14,420 nt of DNA from Acidobacteriaceae bacterium (GTDB lineage: Bacteria > Acidobacteriota > Terriglobia > Terriglobales > Acidobacteriaceae). The notes beneath the pieces are model-generated. The model was given only the letters and a program-made list of their open reading frames with translations, was not told where the DNA came from and searched no databases. Numbering within the stretch: position 1 is the stretch's first letter; every line of letters begins with the position of its first letter. Below are positions 7,404 to 14,141 of this stretch, in pieces. The stretch covers positions 1 to 14,420 of the forward strand of contig JASIJX010000514.1 of assembly GCA_030049955.1 (NCBI GenBank), written 5' to 3'. The translations under genes and the position numbers were made by a program.

Positions 7404-8490
7404 GGAAGCGCATGATCTCCGCGGTGAGCCCGGGACCGAATGAAATGGCACAGCCGCGCTGGCCGGCGCGCGCTTCCTTCATCAGTTGCTCGAGGACGAA
7501 CATTACGGTAGCCGAGGACATATTGCCGAAGCGCGAAAGAATGCAGCGCGAGGCGTCGAGCGCGTCCGGCGCGAGATCAAGACCGTCTTCGACCGCATCG
7601 AGAATGGCGCGTCCGCCGGGATGGACGGCCCACAGGTCAATTTCGTCTACGGCGCGGTCGTGGCCATTTTCCCGGGTGATGGCGGCGGCGTGTTCGCGCA
7701 TGGCTCTGGCAATCTGGTTCGGCACCTGCGTGGAAAGATACATGTCGAATCCCAGGTCGCCGATGCGCCAGGTAATGAGGTCGCGCGCGCTTTCGATACG
7801 CAGCGCATGGAAACTGTCGATTTCCAATCCCGCTCGCGCGAGGCCCGAGGGCTCGCTGTCGATGAGCGCGGCGGAGCAGCCGTCGCCAAAGAGCAAGAAC
7901 GCGAGGACGTCGCTGAGCTCCTGCGTCTGGTGGAAGTGCAGCGTGCACAGCTCGAGGTTGACCATGAGCGCTGCTGACCCCGGCTGTGAGCGCACGATGT
8001 GCCGCGCAAGCTTGAGCGCGTTAATGGCCGCATAGCAGCCCATAAAGCCGATGAATGTGCGTTCGGTTGAAGCAGGGAGGCCGAGGTGATCAATGATGTC
8101 GAAATCGAGGCCCGGAGCGTAGAAGCCGGTGCAGCAGGTTACCAGGACATGGCGTATGCGGCTGCGTTCCGATTCGCTCAGAGCCAGCCGGTCGAGCGCG
8201 CGGCGCGCAAGTTGCGGCGCGCTCTGCTCGAAAACTCGCATGCGCTCCGCAGTGGAGCGCGAGATGCCACTGCCGTAAAAGGTCATCGCGTCGGCAGAAA
8301 ATGCTGTTGGATCGTGTTCGCGCGCCAGGCAGGAGAAGCGATGGCGAATATCAGACTTTGTCGCCAGGCGCTGGAAGATCGAACGGGCGCGCGGGTCGGC
8401 GAGCATTCCGGCGGCAAATTCTACGAATCCCTCGTGGATATCGTAGTCGGGCACCGCGGTGGCAATGCGCTGCAGATAGGCGGAGGACAT
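7393..8490 (-). CDS. Type III polyketide synthase (chalcone synthase-like)
   Basis: A 365-residue homodimeric-type ketosynthase that extends an acyl-CoA starter with malonyl-CoA and cyclises it. The catalytic triad is complete: Cys152 in GFMGCYAA, His290 in WAVHPGGR and Asn323 in FGNMSSAT. The C-terminal SFGPGL (350-355) corresponds to the GFGPG loop. The TCCTGFYAPGLDFDI block (118-132) is of the bacterial/fungal alkylpyrone-alkylresorcinol kind rather than the plant chalcone kind. Length is slightly short for the family (about 350-400). The ATG at 8490 has GAGG seven to eight bases upstream. It leads a tight cluster with the methyltransferase and flavoprotein. The starter unit and product cannot be read from sequence; long-chain acyl phenolic lipids are the leading guess. 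FabH-type KASIII is excluded by the HPGG/GN pattern and overall motifs. Confidence 0.95.
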   Translation of the reverse strand: MSSAYLQRIATAVPDYDIHEGFVEFAAGMLADPRARSIFQRLATKSDIRHRFSCLAREHDPTAFSADAMTFYGSGISRSTAERMRVFEQSAPQLARRALDRLALSESERSRIRHVLVTCCTGFYAPGLDFDIIDHLGLPASTERTFIGFMGCYAAINALKLARHIVRSQPGSAALMVNLELCTLHFHQTQELSDVLAFLLFGDGCSAALIDSEPSGLARAGLEIDSFHALRIESARDLITWRIGDLGFDMYLSTQVPNQIARAMREHAAAITRENGHDRAVDEIDLWAVHPGGRAILDAVEDGLDLAPDALDASRCILSRFGNMSSATVMFVLEQLMKEARAGQRGCAISFGPGLTAEIMRFHAP

Positions 8491-8521
8491 CGGTTACCTC
8501 GCAGCCGCAGATGGGGAAGAA

Positions 8522-8585
8522 CGGCGGCTTCTTGCGTGGCGCCGCCGCGGGTATTTTCCATTAGACGCCGGATGGCGGCGTGGGA
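8522..8585 (-). other. Porin-PKS intergenic hairpins
   Basis: The 111-nt gap between the porin stop and the PKS start holds two stems as read on the - strand: ACGCCG-CCATC-CGGCGT (about 8569-8585) and CGGCGGC-12 nt-GCCGCCG (8522-8547). The second is followed by TTCTT on the - strand, a weak U-like tract. This could be a leaky terminator or attenuator that lowers transcription from the porin into the PKS cluster; it could also be chance in GC-rich DNA. Confidence 0.35.
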
Positions 8586-8601
8586 GCAACTGGGCGCTTG
8601 A

Positions 8602-10068
8602 TTACCAAGATCCCTGTTTGGCGCCGTACCACCAGACGAGACCCAGCGTTGCAGTGTCTTGATGCGTCGCGGGGGCGGCTGGGTTGCTGGTGTGGAAATA
8701 GGGCACGTTGCTCCAGTCGCGACGGTACTCAAGAAAACTGTCGAAACTGTCGCCGAACTTGTGTTCGTATGTTGCTGTGGCTTCCTTGAGCGCCTGGTCG
8801 ACGCCGCTGAACAGGCCGTCGGGGTCGGAGAAGTATTCACTGCGCGCCGCCAGATCGGAACGGGATGTGAGCTGCCAGGCGATGTAGCCGGCGCCGCCGT
8901 CCACGTGCGAGGGCGCGGAGGATTCCCCGGGCGCAGCATTGGCCCACTCGCGTTCGATGAAGTAATCGCCCTCGGCCTGGAGGGTGAGCTTGCTTGTCGC
9001 CTGCCAGGTGGCGTAGGTGTCGAAGATGTGCAGCTTGCCGTTGGGCGCCGGAACGATGGGCGCGAGACACAGGCCCGGCTGGATGGGGATGGTGCAGTTT
9101 GAGGCCGCCACTACGTCGGGATGGTCCTGGCCCACGTAGTACTGCGCGGTCCAGGAGAGCTTTTTTGAGGGCGCGTAGACGTAGCCGAAGAGCTCGTCCT
9201 TGTAGCTGTTGGTGGGCTCGGACTGATTGGTGCCGTTCACCAGCCAGTAGTTCACGCCCAGCTTGTCATTCAACTGGTAATGCGCGCGAACGCCGGCGTG
9301 GTAGAAGGGCAGGAAGTAGAAGAAGTACGAGCGGGTGTAGTTCCACTGGTCCTTGGTGTAGTTGCCTTCCACGCCTAGGGAGCTGGCCCATTTGCCGATG
9401 TCGAGATTGATGCCGCTGCCAGCCGGAACGATGTAAGTGCCGAAGGCCTGAAAGATGTTGCGGTAGATGTCGGGGCGCGGCTCGACGGCGGGGTTGCCCT
9501 GCAGAGTCTCGGTCGCCTGGCCGAACTGGAGGTCGATGCGCACGCCGTATCGGCGCTTGGCGGCGAGATCCGGATCAAGGTCGAAGACGACGGCGGCCTG
9601 GTTGATGCTGAAGGAATTGCTCAGCACGTCGTAGGCGCGCAGATCGTTCACGCGGCCGACGGGGTTGTTGAAGTTGTACTCGTAATAGAGGTCGAGCATG
9701 TAATTGAGCGTGGCGCCGCCGGGAAGGTTGGTGCGGGATGATGGGGGTGGGGCAGCCTGCGCGGTTGTGGACGGCGCGGCAGACTGCATGGGTGCTGTTT
9801 CTGCAGCCGGCGCGCGCAACTCGGTGGTGGCGCGAACCAGTGCGGCCGCGGCTTCAGGGCCGCTGGCGCCGGTGAATTGCGATTCATGCCGCAAGGCTGC
9901 ATTCTGTGCTTCGAGCGCGCTCACGCGCGCCTCAAGGCTCAGCACCATTTCTCTTAGTTGCTCGACCTCGTCGTGATCGCGTGTGGCTTGCGCGGCCTGC
10001 GCATGTGCTGTGAATGGGAGCAACAGAAGAGAAAGAGACAATGTGAAGGGAAGTTGGAAGAGTTTCAC
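8602..10068 (-). CDS. Outer-membrane beta-barrel porin, BBP2/OmpL-like
   Basis: A 488-residue outer-membrane protein. It starts with a clear signal peptide (KLFQLPFTLSLSLLLLPFTAHA, cleavage near residue 23), then a short coiled coil (about 32-62, heptad-like LREMVLSLEARVSALEAQNAAL) and an Ala/Pro-rich linker. From about residue 121 it is a long barrel domain with alternating aromatic strands, including LNYMLDLYYEYNF, YFFYFLPFYHAGV and TLGLVWWYG at the end. The layout matches putative beta-barrel porin-2 (BBP2) proteins, common in Acidobacteriota and Bacteroidota. The GTG at 10068 is chosen because GAGGAG lies seven bases upstream and it puts the signal peptide at the N-terminus; a longer frame to 10140 would bury it. 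It may share transcription with the PKS cluster 111 nt downstream. Transport substrate is unknown. Confidence 0.85.
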   Translation of the reverse strand: MKLFQLPFTLSLSLLLLPFTAHAQAAQATRDHDEVEQLREMVLSLEARVSALEAQNAALRHESQFTGASGPEAAAALVRATTELRAPAAETAPMQSAAPSTTAQAAPPPSSRTNLPGGATLNYMLDLYYEYNFNNPVGRVNDLRAYDVLSNSFSINQAAVVFDLDPDLAAKRRYGVRIDLQFGQATETLQGNPAVEPRPDIYRNIFQAFGTYIVPAGSGINLDIGKWASSLGVEGNYTKDQWNYTRSYFFYFLPFYHAGVRAHYQLNDKLGVNYWLVNGTNQSEPTNSYKDELFGYVYAPSKKLSWTAQYYVGQDHPDVVAASNCTIPIQPGLCLAPIVPAPNGKLHIFDTYATWQATSKLTLQAEGDYFIEREWANAAPGESSAPSHVDGGAGYIAWQLTSRSDLAARSEYFSDPDGLFSGVDQALKEATATYEHKFGDSFDSFLEYRRDWSNVPYFHTSNPAAPATHQDTATLGLVWWYGAKQGSW

Positions 10069-10128
10069 GGCAGGCTCCTCATCTTTAGCCGGGGGCTCGA
10101 CAGATGGCTCTTGCGGGCAGAAAGCTCG

Positions 10129-10166
10129 CAGGCCCCGCATTCAAGATTAAGGAGCGGGCTTGCCTG
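10129..10166 (-). other. Imperfect hairpin in the porin leader
   Basis: Arms CAGGC+CCCGC (10129-10138) and GCGGG+GCCTG (10154-10158, 10162-10166) pair with a 3-nt bulge and a 15-nt loop. It sits 60-100 nt upstream of the porin GTG on the same side as the likely promoter. A role in translation or mRNA stability of the porin is possible but unproven. Confidence 0.3.
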
Positions 10167-10192
10167 AAAAATAAGGAATGAATAAAGGGCGC

Positions 10193-10780
10193 TTACGCTG
10201 TGGCGGCAGAGAAGCGCAGAGGCTGCATGCGGAGCTCTTCTTCCTGGCCTTCCATCAACTCCGCGATACGCTCCTCGCTGAAGCGCCAGCGCGCCGGCAG
10301 ACTCTCATGCACGTCCACGACGGCGTTGCGCAGCGCCATGGGCGCGCCGATGAGCCGGTCTGTGCCCTGGTGCAGCCGTTTAGCTACTTCTGTGGCAGAG
10401 GCCAGATAAGTGCGCGGCGCGAGCTGAAAATCGGTGGAATTGAACTGCGTTGAATCGAACTGAACCAGACAGCATGTGATGTGCGAGCTGTGCCGCTCGA
10501 GCCAGAGATCGATGGCGCGGTGGTAATCGGGAATTTGTGCGCTGGAGCGGTCCAGATATGGCTCGATGAGATCCCAGAAGCCGTCGAGGCTGCCATGGAC
10601 GACGACCTTCATCATGCCCCCGGAGCGCGCGACGCCCAGGTCATAAGAGAAGCGCGACGTTCCGGTCTGCTCGAGAACGTCGAAGCCGAAGAGGGAAAAC
10701 TGCGCTGCCGCGATCTTTTGGGCCGCCACGGATACCTGGCGGGGTGTTGGTCCGGGGTTCGGAGAACCGGGAACTCGCAT
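10193..10780 (-). CDS. Hypothetical protein with a PD-(D/E)XK-like core
   Basis: A 195-residue protein I do not recognise by name. The order of elements resembles small nuclease-fold proteins: a helix AAQKIAAAQFSLFGFDV (about 19-35), a strand with Asp47 (FSYDLGVA), a strand KVVVHGSLDG (58-67), then a strand CCLVQFDS and PRTYLASATEVAKRL near 122-136, like the phrase 'interprets a value, YIVPA helix' of this fold. The usual catalytic K in the V-x-V-K-G-S motif is His62 here, so activity is doubtful. There is no signal peptide or membrane segment. The ATG at 10780 is preferred over upstream TTG/ATG codons since AAGGAA precedes it at good spacing. It is the gene immediately upstream of the porin, 124 nt away on the same strand. 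Function is unknown. Confidence 0.6.
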   Translation of the reverse strand: MRVPGSPNPGPTPRQVSVAAQKIAAAQFSLFGFDVLEQTGTSRFSYDLGVARSGGMMKVVVHGSLDGFWDLIEPYLDRSSAQIPDYHRAIDLWLERHSSHITCCLVQFDSTQFNSTDFQLAPRTYLASATEVAKRLHQGTDRLIGAPMALRNAVVDVHESLPARWRFSEERIAELMEGQEEELRMQPLRFSAATA

Positions 10781-11000
10781 GGAAATTCCTTGAAGCCGGA
10801 GCGTCATGGGCGGCAAACGTCGTCCGAACGGCCGGAAAAATTGCTTTCGGATAGCTATGTTTTAGACCAATCGGCAAAGAAAAATATTAGTTAAGTGTGA
10901 CGCAAGGGCACGAAAGTACTGAATCGGGCTGATGCTCAGTGAGCGTGCCAAGCTGGGAAGCTTTTACGCGATTCAAGATTCGAAATTGACTCGTTACCCG
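10781..11000. other. Intergenic region upstream of the hypothetical gene
   Basis: This is part of a 307-nt gap between the hypothetical gene start and the peptidase stop. It includes an AT-richer patch (about 10835-10895) suited to a promoter for the - strand gene, but I cannot pick a convincing -35/-10 pair. No conserved open frame on either strand is supported here. The rest of the gap holds the terminator and tandem repeat listed separately. Confidence 0.4.
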
Positions 11001-11030
11001 AAAAAACAGGGCCGGGGTGTTCCGGCCCTG
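11001..11030 (-). terminator. Intrinsic terminator of the S53 peptidase gene
   Basis: Read on the - strand: CAGGGCCGG, 6-nt loop, CCGGCCCTG, then TTTTTT. The 9-bp stem is perfect (11007-11015 with 11022-11030) and the T-run is the A6 at 11001-11006. It lies 57 nt after the peptidase stop, which marks a monocistronic transcript. Confidence 0.92.
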
Positions 11031-11048
11031 CTGGTTGGCGATGGCGGT

Positions 11049-11099
11049 ATTGTTCAGCGTGCGGGATTGCTCAGCGAACGGTATTGCTCAGCGAACGGC
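11049..11099. repeat. Three tandem 17-bp units overlapping the peptidase stop codon
   Basis: Units ATTGTTCAGCGTGCGGG (11049-11065), ATTGCTCAGCGAACGGT (11066-11082) and ATTGCTCAGCGAACGGC (11083-11099). Units 2 and 3 differ at one base; unit 1 has diverged more. Unit 3 contains the last codons and TGA of the S53 peptidase, so the gene end has been duplicated into the 3' UTR. As 17 is not a multiple of three, the copies lie in shifting frames. This looks like slippage or unequal recombination. Confidence 0.85.
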
Positions 11100-13232
11100 G
11101 GCCCAGGCGCTCACCAGGGCGGCCACGTTCACGGTGCCGATGCCGGTGGTGAAGTCCCAACCCGTGCCGGCCGTATAGGATGGGCGATACTTCTTCGAGC
11201 TGACCGACAGCGCGCCATATTCGCCCGAGGGGTCGTAGCAATTGAACGGGCCGGTGCAGTCAACGACGTTGTCGCCGAAGGTGACGTCGTGGAAGATGCA
11301 GGCGTTGGCGCCGTTGTTCGAATTACAGGCTGGATTGCCTCGCGATCCATACTCCTGAGTGGCGAATGCATAATACGCGTAGTCGGGATTGCCTTGCCGG
11401 AAGCCGGTCTTCTGGTTCACGAGCGCCTGCACGCCGGAGAGGATAGGCGCCACAAAGGAAGTTCCGCCGCCGCCGGCCCAGTCTTCTGGCGCTGTGTCGC
11501 AGGGCACGCCTTGATTAGCTGGGTCGGAGTAGCAGACTACGTAGTAGTGGCTCCAGAAGCCATTGGAGGCGAACATCGAGACATCGGGAATATCGCGCAC
11601 GCCGTCGTTGGGATTACCGGCAATGAACTTCTGCCAGATCGGCTTGTCGTAGCCACGGCAGCTGCCGCTGATGGCGGGCGTGTTGGGCAGGGGGTTGGTG
11701 GCGCCGTATGCACAGCCGCTGGGCCCGCCGCTGCCGGCAATTACACCAAGGAAGTACCCCAGGTTGCACAGGCTTCCGGAGCCGTAGAGGGGGTAGCCAA
11801 AGTAATTCGAGACGGTGCTGTTGGAGCAGGAGTCATTCCAGGGCATCTCGGGGATGTAAGACAACGCCGAGCCATAGGTGGCGGAGTTGGTTGGGCTCCA
11901 ATACTGGCTCGTGGTTCCCGAGTAGAAGTCGCTGTAATCGGTGCCACCGGCTGCCAGATTGTAGGGCGTAGAGGCGTATCCGTCCACCGAGATGCCGTAC
12001 TGTGCCGCTTCTTCACCGGCATCGCAGGAGGCAGCGCCTTCATCGCCGGAGGCTACGTAGACCGAGGATCCCTCTGCGGTGGCGAGTTGGTAGAGCAGAC
12101 TAACGTAGCGGTTGAAGGACGGCCCAAGCGCGGCTTCGCACTCGCCGTAGCTGATGCTGATGATGGCCGGCGGGGTGCGCGATTCGAGCAGCGACTGCAG
12201 GGCGATGAAGCCGCCAAAGTTGGTTTGGGTATCGGCGCAGGAGGCGAGAACGATGCTGGCATCCGGCGCCGAGGCCGCGGCCCACTCCACGTCAACCGCG
12301 GCTTCAAAGTCGTTGCCTACCAACACGCCTGGATCGGCGCAACCGCCGGGATGGACGACGGAGAAGGTGCTGTCCTTGTAAGCATTCAAACCGAAGGTAT
12401 GGCGGAACGTTGCGTAGTCAGCATTCGAATAGAGATCCGTATCCTCGATGAGGACAATCGACTGGCCTTTGCCCATCAGGCCGGAGCGGTATACGGGATT
12501 GAAGTTGTAGATGGTGGCCAAATCGGCGGGAACCAGCGCTAAATAGCCGGTGTCTGTGGTGTAAGCGGGGCTGGCCTGTTGCATTGGCGCAGGCACCGTG
12601 GGCTTGTTCACCAGCTTCGCCATCGGGTGCGGCTGGAAGTCGTTGAGTGAGACGATGCCGGCGATTGCCGGAGCCAGGGCTGCGGGAATCTGAGGATTCG
12701 ACATGTTGCCGAAGTGATGCTCGCCATTGACGTCCAGCGCGTGGATTTCGGTCTTGAAAGTGGCAGCGATCTGGCCGGCGGTTCCGGAGAAATCGATGAA
12801 CAGGCCGGTGGGCGAGACGCCGTTGACCTGGAAGCCATGGGCAGTGAGCCATGCGCTCACGGTGGCGATGTCGCTCAGATTGGGGCCGTATTGCTCTCCG
12901 AGCTGCTCGGCGGTGAGCCACTGGTGGTAATTGGGATTGCCGGGGGTCTGCGCTGCGTCCAGCCAGGCGTCTAATGCGGCTTCAGCCGCAGGCGGACGCT
13001 GGAGCAAAAGCTGCAGATGATTGAACGCAACGGAGTCGCCGACAGGACCGCGGTCGTTACGGGCGTTGGCTTCAGGGCGGACGTTACCGGTGAGCGCGAC
13101 CAACTGCGTCTCATCGATTTTGCCGGTGATTAGAGCCTGATTGCCGGCGGCGTGAACGGCGACGGGCGCACACGCGAAGCCCAAGGCAAAGACGGCGGCG
13201 AGCTGGCGCAGAGAGGGACACTTGGGAAGCAT
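11088..13232 (-). CDS. Secreted S53 family peptidase (sedolisin/pro-kumamolisin)
   Basis: A 714-residue serine-carboxyl protease, made as a zymogen and exported. Signal peptide: residues 1-28 (cleavage near AVHA). The pro-domain spans about 60-205 and includes NPNYHQWLTAEQ, the usual pro-kumamolisin motif. The catalytic domain has Glu310 and Asp314 (FEAAVDVEW), the oxyanion Asp397 (VASGDEG) and the nucleophile Ser592 in GGGGTSFVAP, where the family consensus is SGTS, so the Ser before Gly is a Gly here. The calcium site is represented by Asp649 (FHDVTFGDN) and Asp693 (GWDFTTGIG). The mature region contains many cysteines, suggesting disulfides. The ATG at 13232 is chosen because GGAGG lies six bases upstream; an earlier start adds eight residues before the signal peptide. 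Likely role: extracellular protein degradation under acidic conditions (family knowledge). Confidence 0.95.
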   Translation of the reverse strand: MLPKCPSLRQLAAVFALGFACAPVAVHAAGNQALITGKIDETQLVALTGNVRPEANARNDRGPVGDSVAFNHLQLLLQRPPAAEAALDAWLDAAQTPGNPNYHQWLTAEQLGEQYGPNLSDIATVSAWLTAHGFQVNGVSPTGLFIDFSGTAGQIAATFKTEIHALDVNGEHHFGNMSNPQIPAALAPAIAGIVSLNDFQPHPMAKLVNKPTVPAPMQQASPAYTTDTGYLALVPADLATIYNFNPVYRSGLMGKGQSIVLIEDTDLYSNADYATFRHTFGLNAYKDSTFSVVHPGGCADPGVLVGNDFEAAVDVEWAAASAPDASIVLASCADTQTNFGGFIALQSLLESRTPPAIISISYGECEAALGPSFNRYVSLLYQLATAEGSSVYVASGDEGAASCDAGEEAAQYGISVDGYASTPYNLAAGGTDYSDFYSGTTSQYWSPTNSATYGSALSYIPEMPWNDSCSNSTVSNYFGYPLYGSGSLCNLGYFLGVIAGSGGPSGCAYGATNPLPNTPAISGSCRGYDKPIWQKFIAGNPNDGVRDIPDVSMFASNGFWSHYYVVCYSDPANQGVPCDTAPEDWAGGGGTSFVAPILSGVQALVNQKTGFRQGNPDYAYYAFATQEYGSRGNPACNSNNGANACIFHDVTFGDNVVDCTGPFNCYDPSGEYGALSVSSKKYRPSYTAGTGWDFTTGIGTVNVAALVSAWAAVR

Positions 13233-13290
13233 AGATACCTCCAAAATGTGGGTCAAAAAGGGCGGTCCATCCAGGGAAAGGCGCAGCCCA

Positions 13291-13318
13291 ATCTTATACG
13301 GCTCTGGGCTGGGGTCAA
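13291..13318 (-). promoter_or_regulatory. Putative sigma70-type promoter of the S53 peptidase
   Basis: On the - strand TTGACC (13313-13318), a 16-bp spacer and TAAGAT (13291-13296), matching consensus at 5/6 and 4/6. The implied start is about 50 nt upstream of the ATG. A 7-bp inverted repeat, CAGCCCA (13284-13290) and TGGGCTG (13305-13311), brackets the -10 and could be an operator or a leader hairpin. Confidence 0.4.
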
Positions 13319-13351
13319 ATAAAATCTTCGCGATGGGTCAGGGAAAGAACT

Positions 13352-13639
13352 CTACGTTCTAACGGCGAGCCACGCCAGCAGAGCGACGCCGGCGCCGATC
13401 AGCAGGCTCATGCGGCCGGTGAGGGCGAAAATCACGCGGTCCTCGCGGAGCTTTCCGCGCGAAGCCAGCAGCCACACGCCGCACAGGCACAGAATCATCA
13501 ACGGCAGAATAAGCCAGAGCAGGCTGGGATGGTGGTAGCGGGTGGTTACTTCTGGGCCGCGGATATAGAGGACAGAGAGTCTTTCGAGACTTGGGCCGGC
13601 TGGGTGTCGCCGTCGCACTCTGCCGCGAAGGAGACCCAC
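13352..13639 (-). pseudogene. Two-helix membrane protein fragment
   Basis: An open frame of up to 95 residues whose second half has strong coding character: two hydrophobic helices, SLLWLILPLMILCLCGVWLL and SLLIGAGVALLAWLAV, joined by a charged loop (SRGKLREDRV), ending in VRT. The first half (about 35 residues, Arg/Cys rich) looks like a wrong-frame reading, and no good start codon or Shine-Dalgarno precedes the helices. In the same stretch another frame looks coding and stops at 13546. This suggests the helices are the 3' end of a gene broken by a frameshift, perhaps the same gene as the lipoprotein segment upstream (13670-13933). A small intact membrane protein starting from a GTG cannot be excluded. 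No family is recognised. Confidence 0.4.
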
Positions 13640-13671
13640 ACTCCGGCATAGGTGTTTGCAGGCGGCCCGTC
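13546..13671 (-). pseudogene. Out-of-frame coding segment between lipoprotein and membrane fragments
   Basis: Read from 13671 to the TAA at 13546-13548, the frame gives about 41 residues (DGPPANTYAGVWVSFAAECD and on to SSISAAQK) with clearly higher G/C at third positions than the frame shared by the two flanking open frames (31 of 41 codons versus 23 of 41). It has no start of its own. The simplest reading is that a single gene is interrupted by a shift into this frame near 13670 and out of it near 13550. Confidence 0.35.
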
Positions 13672-13933
13672 ACCCGCGGGTCGTAGCGTCGATGAGGGTG
13701 AAGGCTGGAGTGCTTGTAATGTTGACGTTTGTCGAATCGTGACCGGTGATGGTCCCGGTGTAGGCGCCAGCCGGAGGCACCGCAGTCACGAAGGTCGCGG
13801 TTCCTCCGCACGCCGACAGCGAAAAGACTGCCAACAGCAGCGTAAGGGCAGCAGTGATGTTGCGCAGACTGCGTGAATAAGCCAACGGCCGACTATCGAG
13901 ACGTGGATTGCGCCGGCCGAGACGACCGCACAC
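13670..13933 (-). CDS. Putative small lipoprotein, possibly the 5' part of a broken gene
   Basis: Encodes a lipoprotein-like N-terminus: SRSLRN, a hydrophobic core TAALTLLLAVFSL and a lipobox LSAC followed by GG. After it comes VPPAGAYTGTITGHDSTNV, a phrase typical of small Ig-like or 'PAGTYT' modules at the ends of acidobacterial surface proteins. The start is uncertain. A GTG at 13933 has AAGGA four bases upstream but gives a 41-residue leader before the lipid Cys42. A TTG at 13885 puts the lipid cysteine at Cys26, the normal position, but lacks a good Shine-Dalgarno. The frame stops at TGA 13670-13672, after which coding character moves to another frame. It lies 62 nt downstream of tRNA-Ala on the same strand. 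Intact 71-87 residue lipoprotein or truncated remnant: undecided. Confidence 0.4.
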   Translation of the reverse strand: MCGRLGRRNPRLDSRPLAYSRSLRNITAALTLLLAVFSLSACGGTATFVTAVPPAGAYTGTITGHDSTNVNITSTPAFTLIDATTRG

Positions 13934-13995
13934 AGTCCTTCTCGAGTCTTTCCATCTCGACGGAAGGTTATGACGCCTGCAAGCTGTTTGAATTT

Positions 13996-14071
13996 TGGTG
14001 GAGCTGAGCGGGATCGAACCGCTGACCTCCTCGTTGCGAACGAGGCGCTCTCCCAGCTGAGCTACAGCCCC
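13996..14071 (-). tRNA. tRNA-Ala (anticodon CGC)
   Basis: A 76-nt cloverleaf on the - strand: acceptor GGGGCTG paired with CAGCTCC (one G.T), D-arm with AGCTCAGCTGGGAGAGC, anticodon stem CCTCG/CGAGG around loop TTCGCAA, and T-arm AGCGG-TTCGATC-CCGCT. The anticodon CGC (plus-strand 14036-14038) reads GCG alanine codons. The discriminator is A and the 3' CCA is genome-encoded (13996-13998). The G-C rich anticodon stem and the standard GGTTCGATCC T-loop make the call secure. It is transcribed in the same direction as the hypothetical gene ending at 14142. Confidence 0.98.
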
Positions 14072-14103
14072 ATGGGTGACTTCCTTATCTTATCAGCGGG
14101 CAC

Positions 14104-14131
14104 GGGATATTGGAATGGCCCGGCGCGTCAA
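14104..14131 (-). promoter_or_regulatory. Possible promoter of tRNA-Ala
   Basis: On the - strand TTGACG (14126-14131), 16-bp spacer, TATCCC (14104-14109), followed by a GC-rich stretch as often seen in stable-RNA discriminators. The -35 is strong, the -10 weak (3 of 6). It would start about 25 nt upstream of the mature tRNA. Confidence 0.35.
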
Positions 14132-14141
14132 CGGTGCGCTG

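Noticed and set aside
7393..8490. FabH-like KASIII or HMG-CoA synthase instead of type III PKS
   Set aside because: The GFMGCYAA, AVHPGG, FGNMSS and FGPG set and the SCTGF-like block fit type III PKS best.
10932..12542. Long plus-strand open frame (536 codons) opposite the S53 peptidase
   Set aside because: It is rich in Gly/Val/Ala/Arg with no recognisable motif, and lies antisense to a gene with full catalytic motifs, signal peptide, Shine-Dalgarno and terminator. GC-rich third positions create such frames.
13352..14071. Integrated element or attachment site at tRNA-Ala
   Set aside because: No integrase, no direct repeat of the tRNA 3' end, and only one small broken gene downstream within the window.
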